DNA of 64,000 nucleotides, taken from positions 2,936,471 through 3,000,470 of the forward strand of contig NZ_BDFO01000001.1 of assembly GCF_001748245.1 (NCBI RefSeq), in the 5' to 3' direction. The first letter of the stretch is position 1; each line of letters starts with the position of its first letter. The translations under genes were made by a program, and so were the position numbers. Below the pieces are notes generated by a model. It was not told the origin of the DNA, ran no database searches, and was given only the letters and a program-made list of their open reading frames with translations. Positions 8,009 through 17,102 of the stretch are shown here, piece after piece. The stretch comes from Oligoflexus tunisiensis (lineage in GTDB: Bacteria; Bdellovibrionota_B; Oligoflexia; Oligoflexales; Oligoflexaceae).

Positions 8009-8827
8009 TTACCGATGCAACCTGCGACCGGCAAAGGCTGGCGCCAGGCCTGGGCTCACGAGCAGCAACATAGCGACAATGGTTGGGACTGTAGGAAGAC
8101 GAGCAGACTCAAGGGAAAGCCAGAAGCCAAAGCCAGCCGCCAGAAACGCTGTCAGGCCGCAAAACCATAGATGGCGTCTGAGTCCCGCCGGGAGCTGCCT
8201 CGAAGCCACTGCAGTCGGAATAAAAAGGCAGGCGATCGTGAAAAGATAACCCACGGTCTGCACACAGAAGCAGAGCGTGACGAGCGTGATGATATCAAAG
8301 CTGGAAAAGGGCAAGCGGCTCTTGTGCGAGGGGCCGGTGATGGCTTTTTCGAAGGATTCGCAGGTAAAGCGCCGGTGCCGGACGATCATGACGAGCAGTA
8401 AAACCAGACCCAGGACCAGAGCCCAATAGGATTCCTCCGTACTGAGTGTGGCCAGATCCCCGAAGTACTTTTGCGCCATGTGATTTTCCAAAGCCGGGAA
8501 GAGCGCGCTGATCAGATAGCCTCCCGCGAGCAGCACAGCAAACAGACTGGAAAAATGCGTATTGCTTGACGCCATGCGCCGCGCCACCAGAAATTCACTG
8601 AGGGCAAAGGTGAGAGCGGCACTGACCAGGGCCGCGACCAGGGGAAACACCGGATGCACGGCGAGGCCGAGTCCCAGCAGGACGCCCAGCATCGCCCCCT
8701 GACCCAGACAGAGCGTTTGCATGGCCCGATCGCGGGCGGCCAGCTGCGTGCCGAGCAGAGCAAGGCCGGCGGCGAGTATCATGCTGGCAGCTATGGTCCA
8801 GCCATAGATGGAAAGAAGCTGACTCAC
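8009..8827 (-). CDS. znuB: metal ABC transporter permease, ZnuB-like
   Basis: 272 residues from a GTG whose last bases overlap the stop of the ATPase gene (GTGA), the usual coupling in such operons; an AAGGA lies upstream. The frame is open further upstream, but that would read into the ATPase. It has about eight hydrophobic stretches and the ABC-3 family pattern (LCLGQGAMLGVLLGLGLA, and LLVMIVRHRRF before a cytoplasmic loop). It forms the membrane channel for a Zn(II)/Mn(II)-type importer together with the ATPase and binding protein encoded just upstream. Last gene of the operon. Confidence 0.85.
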   Translation of the reverse strand: MSQLLSIYGWTIAASMILAAGLALLGTQLAARDRAMQTLCLGQGAMLGVLLGLGLAVHPVFPLVAALVSAALTFALSEFLVARRMASSNTHFSSLFAVLLAGGYLISALFPALENHMAQKYFGDLATLSTEESYWALVLGLVLLLVMIVRHRRFTCESFEKAITGPSHKSRLPFSSFDIITLVTLCFCVQTVGYLFTIACLFIPTAVASRQLPAGLRRHLWFCGLTAFLAAGFGFWLSLESARLPTVPTIVAMLLLVSPGLAPAFAGRRLHR

Positions 8828-9438
8828 GAGGCGATATATCCTTTCAGATCGATCATGCGATGCGGATTCCATTCCGCAGGATCCAGAGCGTCCTCATGCC
8901 CGACCATGATCACGGCATGCCGGCCATCCTGAATGAAATCCCGGAGTGCCGCGCGCACCTGCTGACGGCTGCTCTTATCCAAGTGATTCATGGGCTCATC
9001 CAGGATCAGGACCGTGGGGTCCTGCAGAAAAACGCGGGTCAGAAGGGTTTTCTGCCGTTCCCCACCGCTCGCCGTGTTCCAGGCCAAGGCCAGATGCGCT
9101 TCATGCAGAAGACCGTGGCTTTGACTTTGAATTTCATGCCGCGCGACCGGTCGGGAAAAGCTCAGGATGTCCGCCAGCGTCAGGCTGATATGAAATTCCT
9201 GATTGTGCAACTGGGAAAGAAAACCGATGCGCTCGCGGGGCAACTGCCATTGCATGGTGCCCGCGGTCTGCCGCCTTTCACCGAGCAAAAGGCGCAGAAG
9301 GGTGCTCTTGCCAATGCCATTGGGCCCACTGATGGTGATCAGCTCACCCTGATTCAGGTCAAAGCTCAAGCGATGAATGAGCGGCCTGCGATCCGGCGTA
9401 CAATAGGCCAGATCCCGGACCTGAAGGAGTTGCGTCAT
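8824..9438 (-). CDS. znuC: metal ABC transporter ATPase, ZnuC-like
   Basis: About 204 residues. It has Walker A GPNGIGKSTLL, signature ASGGERQKTLL, Walker B VLILDEP followed by MNHLD, and the switch histidine VGHED. It powers the ZnuB-like permease. I place the start at the ATG at 9438, which has AAAGGA 11 bases upstream. A GTG at 9447 overlaps the previous stop as GTGA and is an equal alternative, but its ribosome site would be too close. At about 200 residues it is slightly short for the family (about 230-250), lacking a C-terminal extension. Confidence 0.88.
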   Translation of the reverse strand: MTQLLQVRDLAYCTPDRRPLIHRLSFDLNQGELITISGPNGIGKSTLLRLLLGERRQTAGTMQWQLPRERIGFLSQLHNQEFHISLTLADILSFSRPVARHEIQSQSHGLLHEAHLALAWNTASGGERQKTLLTRVFLQDPTVLILDEPMNHLDKSSRQQVRAALRDFIQDGRHAVIMVGHEDALDPAEWNPHRMIDLKGYIAS

Positions 9439-9443
9439 GACCT

Positions 9444-10385
9444 TCACTTTCCTTTGGGCTGCAGGGCCTGCACCAGGGCATCGGCTATGTGTTTTTGCAG
9501 CTCCCCATAACCTGCTGCCGGTCCTTTGGATTGGATCATGGTCGGCACCACCACCACAGGAATGCCGGAAATCTCCGTAAAGCGCTGCAGGGTTTTTGCA
9601 GGATTGTAAGGGGCGGCGAGCACAACCTTGACGCCGGCGGCCTTCGCGGCCGCACCGATGGAGGCGAGACGTCCCGCGGAAGGCGGCATGCCCGGCTTTT
9701 CCTCGATACTGCCGAAGGACAGAAGGCCATAGTCCTGTAAAAAGTAGGCAAACTCCTTGTGATATTCCATCAGAATGGGCTTGCCCTTCTGAGCTGCTCG
9801 GAACGGTTCGAGACGCGCCTGGATCTCCTGACTCAGACTGTCCATTTTCGCCTTGAAGGCCGCACCGGCTTTTTCATAGTGAGCGGCCCGCGCAGCGTCC
9901 ACCCGGGACAGGGCCTTGACCACTTCCACGCTGCCGGACGCGAGGCTTTTCGGGCTCAGAAAAAAATGAGGGTTGCCGCCCGGATGCACATCGCCCATCG
10001 ATCGATTGATGGGGCCCGTGGATTTATCGAGCGTCGTAACTCCTTTGCCAATCTCACAGTAGCCTGCGCCTCCCGGCTGCACACCGGCGTTGCCCGACTT
10101 CGCGAGAACCGCGGGCATGTATCCCGCTTCCAAATCCAATCCGGCCAGACAGACGACTTTGGCATCGGCGACCTGGCGAATGAAATCAGGCACGGCATCC
10201 ACATAATGCGGATTCTCCGTGCCACGCAAAAGGGCTTTGGCTTCGACGGCATCGCCCCCGATTTCCTGCACCATCCAGGCAAAGTCGGGCAGGGTCGTCA
10301 CGACCTTGATGCGATCCGCAGCCCAGGCGCTGAGACTCCAACACACTCCAAGGACAAAACCGCAAAGAATTTTTTTAGAAATCAT
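9444..10385 (-). CDS. znuA: metal ABC transporter substrate-binding protein, ZnuA-like
   Basis: 313 residues with a signal peptide (MISKKILCGFVLGVCWSLSAWA) and the cluster A-I metal-binding protein fold. It begins RIKVVTTLPDFAWMVQEIGG; candidate metal ligands are His in ENPHYVDAVP, His in GGNPHFFLSP, His in MEYHKEFAYF and a late acidic residue. The short insert GDVHPGGNPH resembles a reduced histidine loop. It captures the metal in the periplasm for the ZnuBC pair. The gene overlaps the porin-like gene upstream by 11 bases and the ATPase downstream. Zinc versus manganese cannot be decided from the sequence alone; the short His-rich loop favours zinc. Confidence 0.85.
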   Translation of the reverse strand: MISKKILCGFVLGVCWSLSAWAADRIKVVTTLPDFAWMVQEIGGDAVEAKALLRGTENPHYVDAVPDFIRQVADAKVVCLAGLDLEAGYMPAVLAKSGNAGVQPGGAGYCEIGKGVTTLDKSTGPINRSMGDVHPGGNPHFFLSPKSLASGSVEVVKALSRVDAARAAHYEKAGAAFKAKMDSLSQEIQARLEPFRAAQKGKPILMEYHKEFAYFLQDYGLLSFGSIEEKPGMPPSAGRLASIGAAAKAAGVKVVLAAPYNPAKTLQRFTEISGIPVVVVPTMIQSKGPAAGYGELQKHIADALVQALQPKGK

Positions 10386-11430
10386 GAGCGGGGTGGGCTC
10401 CTATGGTAAAGCTGGCTTGAAATTCCACACGTTTTTCCCGATGATCCGGCTGATCCTCGCGCGAGGACGTTGTATCATGCCAGGCCAGGCGCAGAGTGGA
10501 AAATTCGCTGGCCTGATACGTGAGTGTTGGAACGACAGCCATAACCGAATTGTCGAGGGATTGCCCGATGGCATCCTTGAGATTGAGAACGCTATAGTAA
10601 TCGATGAGCAGACCCAGATAAAGCTGAGCATCAAACGCATACTGAGGCAGGATATAGGCGCCCAGCGTTTTCTCAGCCTCCGCTCCGTCAGGGGCCAGAG
10701 TCCGATGCCAGATTTCACTCTGCAGAAGAAAATTCAGGACACCCGCTTCGCGCCACTTCGCAGTGAAATCCAAACCGGTCAGAGTCATGCGGGTCTTCAC
10801 GGCATCGGTGCGGCTCAGATAATTCACGGCGGCCTGAGCCCCGCCTGCACCGGGCATTTCAAAGTAGGTGGCGAGGCGCGCATAGTGTGTGGGTTGCTTG
10901 GGCTTCTCGCCAGCATCATGGGCATGACCATAGGTAAAGCCATTGGTCACTCCGAAGGTGCTTTGCAGAAAAAAGGGCAGGGGGGCGAGCCAGGAATATT
11001 CCAGGCCGGAATCCAGGGCGCCCTCCTCGCCGAAAAATTCCGTATGAACTTTCGGTGCGGTGATCAGGGGCCATTGATGGCGATGCAATTGGTTCAAACG
11101 CCCGACACCGAGAAAGAACTGACCCGCCCGAATATTCGAGCGCGGTATCAGGCGCGAGCTGCTGATATAGGCTTCATGAAGTTCCGCGGTCGCTGCGCCC
11201 TCTTCATTGTGCGCGGCAAAACTCAGGACCCCATCAAAGGTGGGGTCGATAGGCGCAGTCAGGACTATCTCAGCCTCCCGTGGCGCAAATTGATCCGGGG
11301 CTTCGCTGTTTTTATCCGCCTTATAGGAACCGACGAGGTCCACCGCAGCCGATATTTTGAGCCCGCTCGGATCCTGAGCCCAGGCCGCAGCGCTCCAGAA
11401 TCCCAGGATGGTCAGCCAATAGAGGCGCAT
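10375..11430 (-). CDS. outer-membrane beta-barrel (porin-like) protein of the metal-uptake operon
   Basis: 351 residues with a signal peptide (MRLYWLTILGFWSAAAWAQ) and many alternating amphipathic strands (ISAAVDLVGSY, EIVLTAPI, SNIRAGQFFLGVGRLN, ARLATYFEM, LRLAWHDT). This pattern, with aromatic girdles, fits a 14-16-strand barrel. His-rich spots (HAHDAGEK, GAHPAHDF at the C-terminus) suit a metal-linked role. It overlaps znuA by 11 bases. Inference: it lets metal or metal complexes across the outer membrane to the ZnuABC importer. It is not a TonB-dependent receptor: no plug domain or TonB box is visible. Confidence 0.65.
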   Translation of the reverse strand: MRLYWLTILGFWSAAAWAQDPSGLKISAAVDLVGSYKADKNSEAPDQFAPREAEIVLTAPIDPTFDGVLSFAAHNEEGAATAELHEAYISSSRLIPRSNIRAGQFFLGVGRLNQLHRHQWPLITAPKVHTEFFGEEGALDSGLEYSWLAPLPFFLQSTFGVTNGFTYGHAHDAGEKPKQPTHYARLATYFEMPGAGGAQAAVNYLSRTDAVKTRMTLTGLDFTAKWREAGVLNFLLQSEIWHRTLAPDGAEAEKTLGAYILPQYAFDAQLYLGLLIDYYSVLNLKDAIGQSLDNSVMAVVPTLTYQASEFSTLRLAWHDTTSSREDQPDHREKRVEFQASFTIGAHPAHDF

Positions 11431-11440
11431 CGTTCGTTCC

Positions 11441-12061
11441 TTATTCGGTGAATTTCGCAGCGCTGCGGGTCACGGATTTTAGTTCCGCATCGCGCAAAAC
11501 AAGGCCCCAGAGCAGAGCTTTTCCCTGACCGGGGGCATCCGCATCGCTTTCTGAATTATAAAGCGCCGCATCCTCCTCCCAGCTGCCGTTCACGGCATTC
11601 CAGATCAGGACATGAGCCGGCGTTTCATTATTATGAACATCGATCGCCAGCGCAACGGGTCCGGAAGCGTCAATTCCACTCAACGCATGATCGTCCGTGC
11701 CCGCGCCATCCGCGTTCAAAATGGCAACCAATTCTGTGCCGGCTCGTTCGAACTGCACGGTCAGGCCCTGTTCCAAAGCGTTGTTGGCATGAGTGACCAG
11801 GCCCAGCGTCCCGCCGTCGTTGACTGTGAATTCCAACGCAAAGTTATCCTGGGACGCGATCGCATTCAAGGGCGATGCAAAGACTATGGCGCCCGATCCT
11901 CGCAAAAGGCTTTCACTGCGTTCCAGATCACCCGCTTCGACGACATAATAAGTTTGACCAGCAAAGGAGCCTTCCGGCAGGCTGGATTCCTTTTTCTCAT
12001 CCTTGCTGCAGGCGCAGGTCGCGACTGTCACAAGGCCCATCAGCACCTGAACATTCTTCAT
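11441..12061 (-). CDS. lipoprotein, first gene of the metal-uptake operon
   Basis: 206 residues from the ATG at 12061 (AGGATGTGACC before it). MKNVQVLMGLVTVATCAC is a lipoprotein signal with two adjacent candidate cysteines. The body has alternating hydrophobic strands (ALEFTVNDGGTLGLVTH, LTVQFERAGTELVAIL, PVALAIDVHNNE), suggesting a lectin-like beta-sandwich, and an acidic, Asp/Glu/Ser-rich patch after the lipobox. No family is recognised. It is 11 bases upstream of the porin gene and shares its operon, so a role in surface capture or periplasmic delivery of metal is a reasonable guess only. Confidence 0.6.
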   Translation of the reverse strand: MKNVQVLMGLVTVATCACSKDEKKESSLPEGSFAGQTYYVVEAGDLERSESLLRGSGAIVFASPLNAIASQDNFALEFTVNDGGTLGLVTHANNALEQGLTVQFERAGTELVAILNADGAGTDDHALSGIDASGPVALAIDVHNNETPAHVLIWNAVNGSWEEDAALYNSESDADAPGQGKALLWGLVLRDAELKSVTRSAAKFTE

Positions 12062-12089
12062 GGTCACATCCTGTTGTCTTGTCACTACT

Positions 12090-12104
12090 TGCAAGCCCCT
12101 TGCA
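12090..12104. promoter_or_regulatory. candidate operator (TGCAAG-CCC-CTTGCA) before the metal-uptake operon
   Basis: A perfect inverted repeat with 6-bp arms and a 3-base spacer lies 29-43 bases upstream of the first start codon, inside the short promoter interval left by the ybaK terminator. Its place fits a repressor site such as Zur or MntR, but it does not match the E. coli Zur box closely. Confidence 0.4.
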
Positions 12105-12146
12105 TTAGGAAAGGCCTGACAGTCCCCATAAAACCTGATTTGGTAT

Positions 12147-12175
12147 AAAAAAGGAAGAGGCAAAGTGCCTTCTTA
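12147..12175 (-). terminator. rho-independent terminator of ybaK
   Basis: On the minus strand GAAGGCAC-TTT-GCCTCTTCC forms an imperfect hairpin followed by TTTTTTA. It separates ybaK from the metal operon, whose promoter must then lie within 12062-12146. Confidence 0.7.
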
Positions 12176-12214
12176 AAGCAGACTTTTGCAATAGTATAGT
12201 GCCAGAATGGATAG

Positions 12215-12691
12215 TTATGGGATGGCCACCTGCACAGGCTCGGCCTGAAGAATCCGTATGATGTCATAAGGATTCATCCCGAGGAGGAAGCCACGTTTGC
12301 CGCCGTTGATATAAACCTTATCCAGGGCGAGCATGCTGGCCTCGTAGTACACCGGCATCTTTCGCCTGGTGCCAAAGGGTGAGGTTCCCCCCACCTGATA
12401 ACCGGAATGACGATCGGCCACCTCGGGTTTACACGGGCTGATGGTTTTGACCTTCAGATGGCGCGCCAGCTCCTTGGTCGAGACCTGCCGATCGCCGTGC
12501 ATCAGAACAATGAGCGGGCGCTTTTGCTCATCCTCCATGATCAAGGTTTTTATCACAGCATGCTCAGCGACCTGCAATTCGCGGGCGGATACCGCTGTGC
12601 CCCCCTTCTCCTCATAGGTGTAAAGATGAGGGGTAAAGGCCACTTTTTCAGCCAGCAGCTGCCGGACCGCGAGCGTCATGGGGTGATTCAC
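12215..12691 (-). CDS. ybaK: YbaK/EbsC-family aminoacyl-tRNA deacylase
   Basis: 158 residues. It matches the YbaK (Cys-tRNA(Pro) deacylase) layout: an AVIKTLIM segment carrying the conserved lysine, VLMHGDRQVSTKELA, GYQVGGTSPFGTRRKMPVY and a final strand-loop RGFLLGMNPYDII. YbaK hydrolyses Cys mischarged on tRNA-Pro, an error ProRS cannot correct. The length is normal. It lies 11 bases downstream of the glycosyltransferase gene and probably shares its transcript; a terminator follows. Confidence 0.88.
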   Translation of the reverse strand: MNHPMTLAVRQLLAEKVAFTPHLYTYEEKGGTAVSARELQVAEHAVIKTLIMEDEQKRPLIVLMHGDRQVSTKELARHLKVKTISPCKPEVADRHSGYQVGGTSPFGTRRKMPVYYEASMLALDKVYINGGKRGFLLGMNPYDIIRILQAEPVQVAIP

Positions 12692-12702
12692 CGGAACGTC
12701 CT

Positions 12703-14208
12703 CTAAATAAATTTGCGCGTCAAAGGCCAGATATCCTGCAGCGGTTGGTTCAGATCCTGGCAGAGATAAATCACGAGATCGCGTTCATAGGGCATACGCA
12801 GGGGATGATCGAACTCGCCGAGCGTTTCCAGCTTTCCGCAGAATTTTTCATGATCCTCGCGTTGCCCGCCGACGATCAGAATCTGCGTGGCATCGCGCGG
12901 ATAATAACCCCAGAGGTAATAGGAGTTGTGACCCGAGGATGCCGGAGGCAAACCCAAAGCCGGACCGTAGTAATCCAACGCACCTGCCTGGCCATAATTT
13001 TGTGCCAAAAGCATCGTGCGGCGTTGTTCCGCCACAGGCAGCTCATGCCACAGCGTCGCCACGTGTTCCGCCAGTTCCCGCCAGCCAAACATGTCAGCAT
13101 AATGCTGTGGCAGGACGCCTTCCGCATGTCGTTCTCCACTTTCGGGCCGAAATCCCAGGGCATCCTGATACGACTGGAAGAGGGAAACGGGCAGCACAGG
13201 TAAACTGAGCGGCATCAGCAAAAGTCCGCTCAGGCCGATCAGTACCGGAAAGAGCCAGCGCAGGCGCAGATCCAGGGCTTCAAACTCCAGAGCGCCGACG
13301 GCAATCAAGGGAGCCATCAGACCGGCTGCGTAATAGCTTTTGCCGTGAGCCGGGATCAGGAGAAGGCCAAAGAGCAAAACGACCCAGGAATAAGGCCGCA
13401 AGAAGCGCCAGCGCGATTGCGTGAGAATGATGAAAAAACCTGGAATCCACAGGAAGGCGACGAGTGGATGATGATGCAGGATCCATTCACCCAGGAGCGC
13501 CGTGGCGGTGAGCGCTTCGTTTTTATAGAGGCGCGCATTATGCTGAAATTCAAGGGTCGGCCAGCCCTGCTGCATCTGCCAGATGAGATGCGGACTGATG
13601 AGGACGAGACTGATGGTCGCCACCGCGAGAATTTTTTTGCAAAGACGCCAACGATCCGCGGCATTCCAGAAAAAGCAAAAACTCAGCAGAACAGCATAAA
13701 CTGCGGTGCTGTGTTTGTTCAAAGTCCCGACTGCGATCAGAGCGCCAAGACCCAGGATCCCTGGAGCGTGCAGCTTTGCGACTTGCGAAAAGAGCCAAAA
13801 AATGGCAAACCAGATGAGAGGTTCGAGACTATTCATGGAAAAAAAATGATCCATGCCCAATCGCAGGGGCGACATAATCAGCGCCACAGCGACCAGCGAT
13901 TGCGCCAGTGGGCCTCCGTGGTGCTTGCGCACCCAGCATAAAACCAGCGCCAAATGCGCCGCTGCGATCGCGAACGACCAGAATCGGTAAAGCGATAAAT
14001 CCTGCTGAAAAAGATGGGACAGCGCGTAGCTGATCCAGCCGACCAGTGGGGGATGATCGACGTATCCCCAATCGGGACGTAGGCCGCAGACAAAGTAGTA
14101 GAACTCATCGCGAAAGATACCGTAGGATCGGTAGAACCAGGCGTGAAGCAGGAACAGGCAAAGAGGAGCGAGCAGCACCAAAGATGATCCATGGAGTCGC
14201 GACTTCAT
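12703..14208 (-). CDS. GT39/PMT-type membrane glycosyltransferase
   Basis: 501 residues from the ATG at 14208 (GAGG upstream; a TTG directly before it is the alternative). About ten hydrophobic segments are followed by a soluble C-terminal ~130 residues. The first luminal loop has the family motif RDEFYY, then GYVDHPPLVGW, where the acidic residues bind metal and the polyprenyl-phosphate sugar donor, as in PMT_2 and ArnT proteins. Such enzymes add a sugar from a lipid carrier to protein, lipid A or a glycan on the periplasmic side. A link with the DprE1/E2-like pair about 10 kb away, as user of its lipid-linked pentose, is only a possibility. Confidence 0.8.
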   Translation of the reverse strand: MKSRLHGSSLVLLAPLCLFLLHAWFYRSYGIFRDEFYYFVCGLRPDWGYVDHPPLVGWISYALSHLFQQDLSLYRFWSFAIAAAHLALVLCWVRKHHGGPLAQSLVAVALIMSPLRLGMDHFFSMNSLEPLIWFAIFWLFSQVAKLHAPGILGLGALIAVGTLNKHSTAVYAVLLSFCFFWNAADRWRLCKKILAVATISLVLISPHLIWQMQQGWPTLEFQHNARLYKNEALTATALLGEWILHHHPLVAFLWIPGFFIILTQSRWRFLRPYSWVVLLFGLLLIPAHGKSYYAAGLMAPLIAVGALEFEALDLRLRWLFPVLIGLSGLLLMPLSLPVLPVSLFQSYQDALGFRPESGERHAEGVLPQHYADMFGWRELAEHVATLWHELPVAEQRRTMLLAQNYGQAGALDYYGPALGLPPASSGHNSYYLWGYYPRDATQILIVGGQREDHEKFCGKLETLGEFDHPLRMPYERDLVIYLCQDLNQPLQDIWPLTRKFI

Positions 14209-14310
14209 CAAGCAACCTCATTCTGAGCAGCGAGCGCCTTGCGAAAGGTATAGGCTTGATATACTTTGGTGTCAATCTTTTGCAATCATTTTAGGAACTG
14301 AGGCCAGCGG

Positions 14311-16119
14311 ATGCGATCTTATTGGAAATACGGACTTCTCCTTTTGCTCACTTTGCTCGGATTTTGGCTGGTCCGTCTGCTCTTTCTACGTCCCTTCAAC
14401 ATCGATCATTTTTTTGATCGTACATTTTTACTCTATTCCCTGGAAAGCCCCGAATATTTATCCACCGTACGGGTTTTGGATCAGTACGGTCTTACCTCGC
14501 ACCGCAAGCAGCTCGATGATATTTCGGTGCACGCTCTCTATCGCGAGCAGCGTTTTCTGCAGCAAACCGAAAAAACTCTGCAGGGCTATGAACGGGCCGA
14601 TCTCGATGAGCGCCAGGCGCTATCGTACGACATTTTTCAGTGGTATCTGCGTTCGCTCCTCGAGACGAACGGTCCCTGGCGCTTTTATGATTACCCCGTG
14701 AATCCCCTGCATGGAGTACAGAATTCCTTTCCGCGATTCATGCAGGATGTGCATGTCGTGACGAGCAAGGCGGAAGCCAGCGATTACGTGGCCCGGCTCT
14801 ATGCTGTGCGGGAAAAATTTGAACAGCTGATCGCAGGGCTCAGGATTCGTCAGGAGAAAGGCATTGTTCCGCCGGATTTCATCCTGGATCGCGTGCTGGA
14901 AGAAATGCGGACCTTTATCGCGGTCCCGCTGCAAGAAAATATGCTTTACGCGTCGTTTGCTCGCAAGTTGGAGGAGGCGTCGTCCATCAAGGAAAAGGAT
15001 CGGCAGATTTATCGGGAAGGCGCGGAAGAGGCGCTGCGGGATGCCGTTTATCCGGCTTATGCGAAACTGATCGCGTTCCTGGAGGAGCAGCGCAAACAGG
15101 CCACAGCGGATGCCGGCGTTTGGAAATGGCCGCAAGGGGACGCGTACTATCGTTTCATCCTGGCTCAGCACACCACGCTCGATTTGGATCCGGAGGCGGT
15201 GCATCAACTGGGTCTCAAGGAAGTTGCGCGTATCCAGGACGAGCTGCGGGCTATGCTCCAGAAACAGGGCTATAACACGCAGCAGGATCTGGGTAGCATC
15301 TTCCAGGAACTGAGTGCCGAACCGCGGTTTTATTACAGTGATGATGCGGCCGGACGCGACCAGATCCTGCGTGATTATCAGGCCATCATTGATGAAGCCG
15401 CCCGCAGTCTCGGTTCCCACTTTACGGAGATGCCCTCGGCCCCCATCAAGGTGGAGCGCGTGCCTCCCTTTATGGAAGCAGGCGCGCCGGCGGGATCCTA
15501 TGCCAGCCCTTCACTGGATGGGGAACGTCCCGGTGTTTTTTACGCCAACCTTGGCGATATCAAAAACACAGTGAAGTTCGGCATGCGGACCCTGGCTTAT
15601 CATGAAGGGATACCCGGGCATCATCTGCAGATCGCCATCAGTCAAAATCTAAAAGACCTGCCGCTCTTCCGCCGGGAAGTGAATTTTACCGCCTTTGTGG
15701 AAGGATGGGCGCTCTATGCGGAAAGGCTCGCGTTTGAAGCGGGACTGGAGAAAGAGCCCTTTGATTCCATCGGTCGCCTGCGCGCGGAACTTTTCCGTGC
15801 GACGCGCCTCGTGGTGGATACCGGTCTTCATGCCAAACGCTGGACCCGTGAGCAGGCGATCGACTATCTGCATCGGGAAGGGGGCGTGGCGCAGCCTCAT
15901 GCCATCCGCGAAGTGGAGCGTTACGTGGTGATGCCAGGCCAGGCCTGTGCTTATATGATTGGAATGCTGAAATTCCTGGATCTGCGAACCAAAGCTCAGT
16001 CGACGCTTGGGCCACGGTTCGACCTGAAAACATTTCATCACATGATACTGGACAACGGCGCCATGCCGCTGACTCTCCTGGAGCGGCGCGTGGAACAATG
16101 GATGACGACTCTGCGTTGA
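14311..16119 (+). CDS. DUF885 family protein (putative zinc-dependent peptidase), membrane-anchored
   Basis: 602 residues starting with one hydrophobic segment (WKYGLLLLLTLLGFWLVRLL) that acts as an uncleaved anchor or signal. The defining DUF885 motif HEGIPGHHLQIA, with two His and a Glu typical of a metal site, is at about residue 431; VEGWALYAERLAFE and GQACAYMIGMLK follow. DUF885 proteins are predicted metallopeptidases; their substrates are mostly unknown. The protein probably faces the periplasm. The SDR gene begins 7 bases after its stop, so the two are co-transcribed. Confidence 0.8.
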   Translation: MRSYWKYGLLLLLTLLGFWLVRLLFLRPFNIDHFFDRTFLLYSLESPEYLSTVRVLDQYGLTSHRKQLDDISVHALYREQRFLQQTEKTLQGYERADLDERQALSYDIFQWYLRSLLETNGPWRFYDYPVNPLHGVQNSFPRFMQDVHVVTSKAEASDYVARLYAVREKFEQLIAGLRIRQEKGIVPPDFILDRVLEEMRTFIAVPLQENMLYASFARKLEEASSIKEKDRQIYREGAEEALRDAVYPAYAKLIAFLEEQRKQATADAGVWKWPQGDAYYRFILAQHTTLDLDPEAVHQLGLKEVARIQDELRAMLQKQGYNTQQDLGSIFQELSAEPRFYYSDDAAGRDQILRDYQAIIDEAARSLGSHFTEMPSAPIKVERVPPFMEAGAPAGSYASPSLDGERPGVFYANLGDIKNTVKFGMRTLAYHEGIPGHHLQIAISQNLKDLPLFRREVNFTAFVEGWALYAERLAFEAGLEKEPFDSIGRLRAELFRATRLVVDTGLHAKRWTREQAIDYLHREGGVAQPHAIREVERYVVMPGQACAYMIGMLKFLDLRTKAQSTLGPRFDLKTFHHMILDNGAMPLTLLERRVEQWMTTLR

Positions 16120-16126
16120 GGGGCAC

Positions 16127-16873
16127 ATGAAATCAAATGAACATCTTGTGATCATCACGGGCCACAGTTCGGGACTCGGTCGGGCCCTGCTCGACATTTG
16201 CCTGCAGGATAAGACTTATGTCGTGGGCATTGCGCGCCGTCGGGTGGAACTCCAGCATCCGCATTTGAAACAGATCCAGGTGGATTTCAGCATCATGGAC
16301 TATGGCATCGATCAATTGCTGCAGCCTCTCGCACCTATTCTGGATGCCGCGGCCTGGCAAACCGTGACGCTGGTGAATAATGCAGGCACGGTGCAACCGG
16401 TCGGTCTTGTGGGGCAGCTCGATGCCAGGTCGATCGCCGCCAGCCTCCATACGAATTTAACCATACCTTTGCAGTTGAGCAATTGGCTGCTGCGACGCTT
16501 TCCTCAGCAGAAATTGCGTATTGCCCAAATTTCAAGTGGTGCGGCCCATAAGCCTTATGCCGGCTGGGGCGTCTACTGCACCAGCAAAGCCGGTCTGCGG
16601 ATGGCGTCTCAGGTGATGGCGACCGAGGCGGAAGTGTCGGGATGCGATCTGAGCCTTGTGATTTATGAGCCGGGTGTGCTGGACACTCCCATGCAGGACG
16701 AATTGCGCAAGAGCCGGGTGGAGGAATTTCCACAAGTGGAGCGCTTCCGTCAGCTCCATAAGAGCGGTCAGCTCGTGGCCCCCCGTGATTCCGCGCAGGA
16801 GTTATGGCAGCTACTCTGCGACAAGGACCTGCCGAGGCTTGTGGAAACGCGCTATGGGGCTCGGGGCTCTTGA
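16127..16873 (+). CDS. short-chain dehydrogenase/reductase (sepiapterin/benzil reductase-like)
   Basis: 248 residues with the SDR cofactor loop ITGHSSGLGRALL, the NNAGT strand, catalytic Ser in QISSGAA and YCTSK (Tyr/Lys). The sequence resembles the sepiapterin reductase/YueD subgroup that reduces dicarbonyl compounds with NADPH. The GAGGGG ribosome site precedes ATG by 3-4 bases. No signal peptide, so it is cytoplasmic, unlike its operon partner. The substrate is not readable. Confidence 0.82.
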   Translation: MKSNEHLVIITGHSSGLGRALLDICLQDKTYVVGIARRRVELQHPHLKQIQVDFSIMDYGIDQLLQPLAPILDAAAWQTVTLVNNAGTVQPVGLVGQLDARSIAASLHTNLTIPLQLSNWLLRRFPQQKLRIAQISSGAAHKPYAGWGVYCTSKAGLRMASQVMATEAEVSGCDLSLVIYEPGVLDTPMQDELRKSRVEEFPQVERFRQLHKSGQLVAPRDSAQELWQLLCDKDLPRLVETRYGARGS

Positions 16874-17102
16874 ATACCCCCTCCAGGTCCTGCCGATCGT
16901 TTCACCCCGGGCTGGAATGAAAAAGCCGCCCGGCCCCAACACCCTGCCTTCAGAATAAGATAGCCCACGCCAATAACCTTCATCTTCATCAAGCTGGAGA
17001 AAGTTCCGCTGGTACGACTGCGGATTTTCCAAAGTTCGCTAAAAGTATAAACCAGCCACAAAAGGTACTGGAGCCAACGATCGGATTCATAAAGGAGAAA
17101 TT

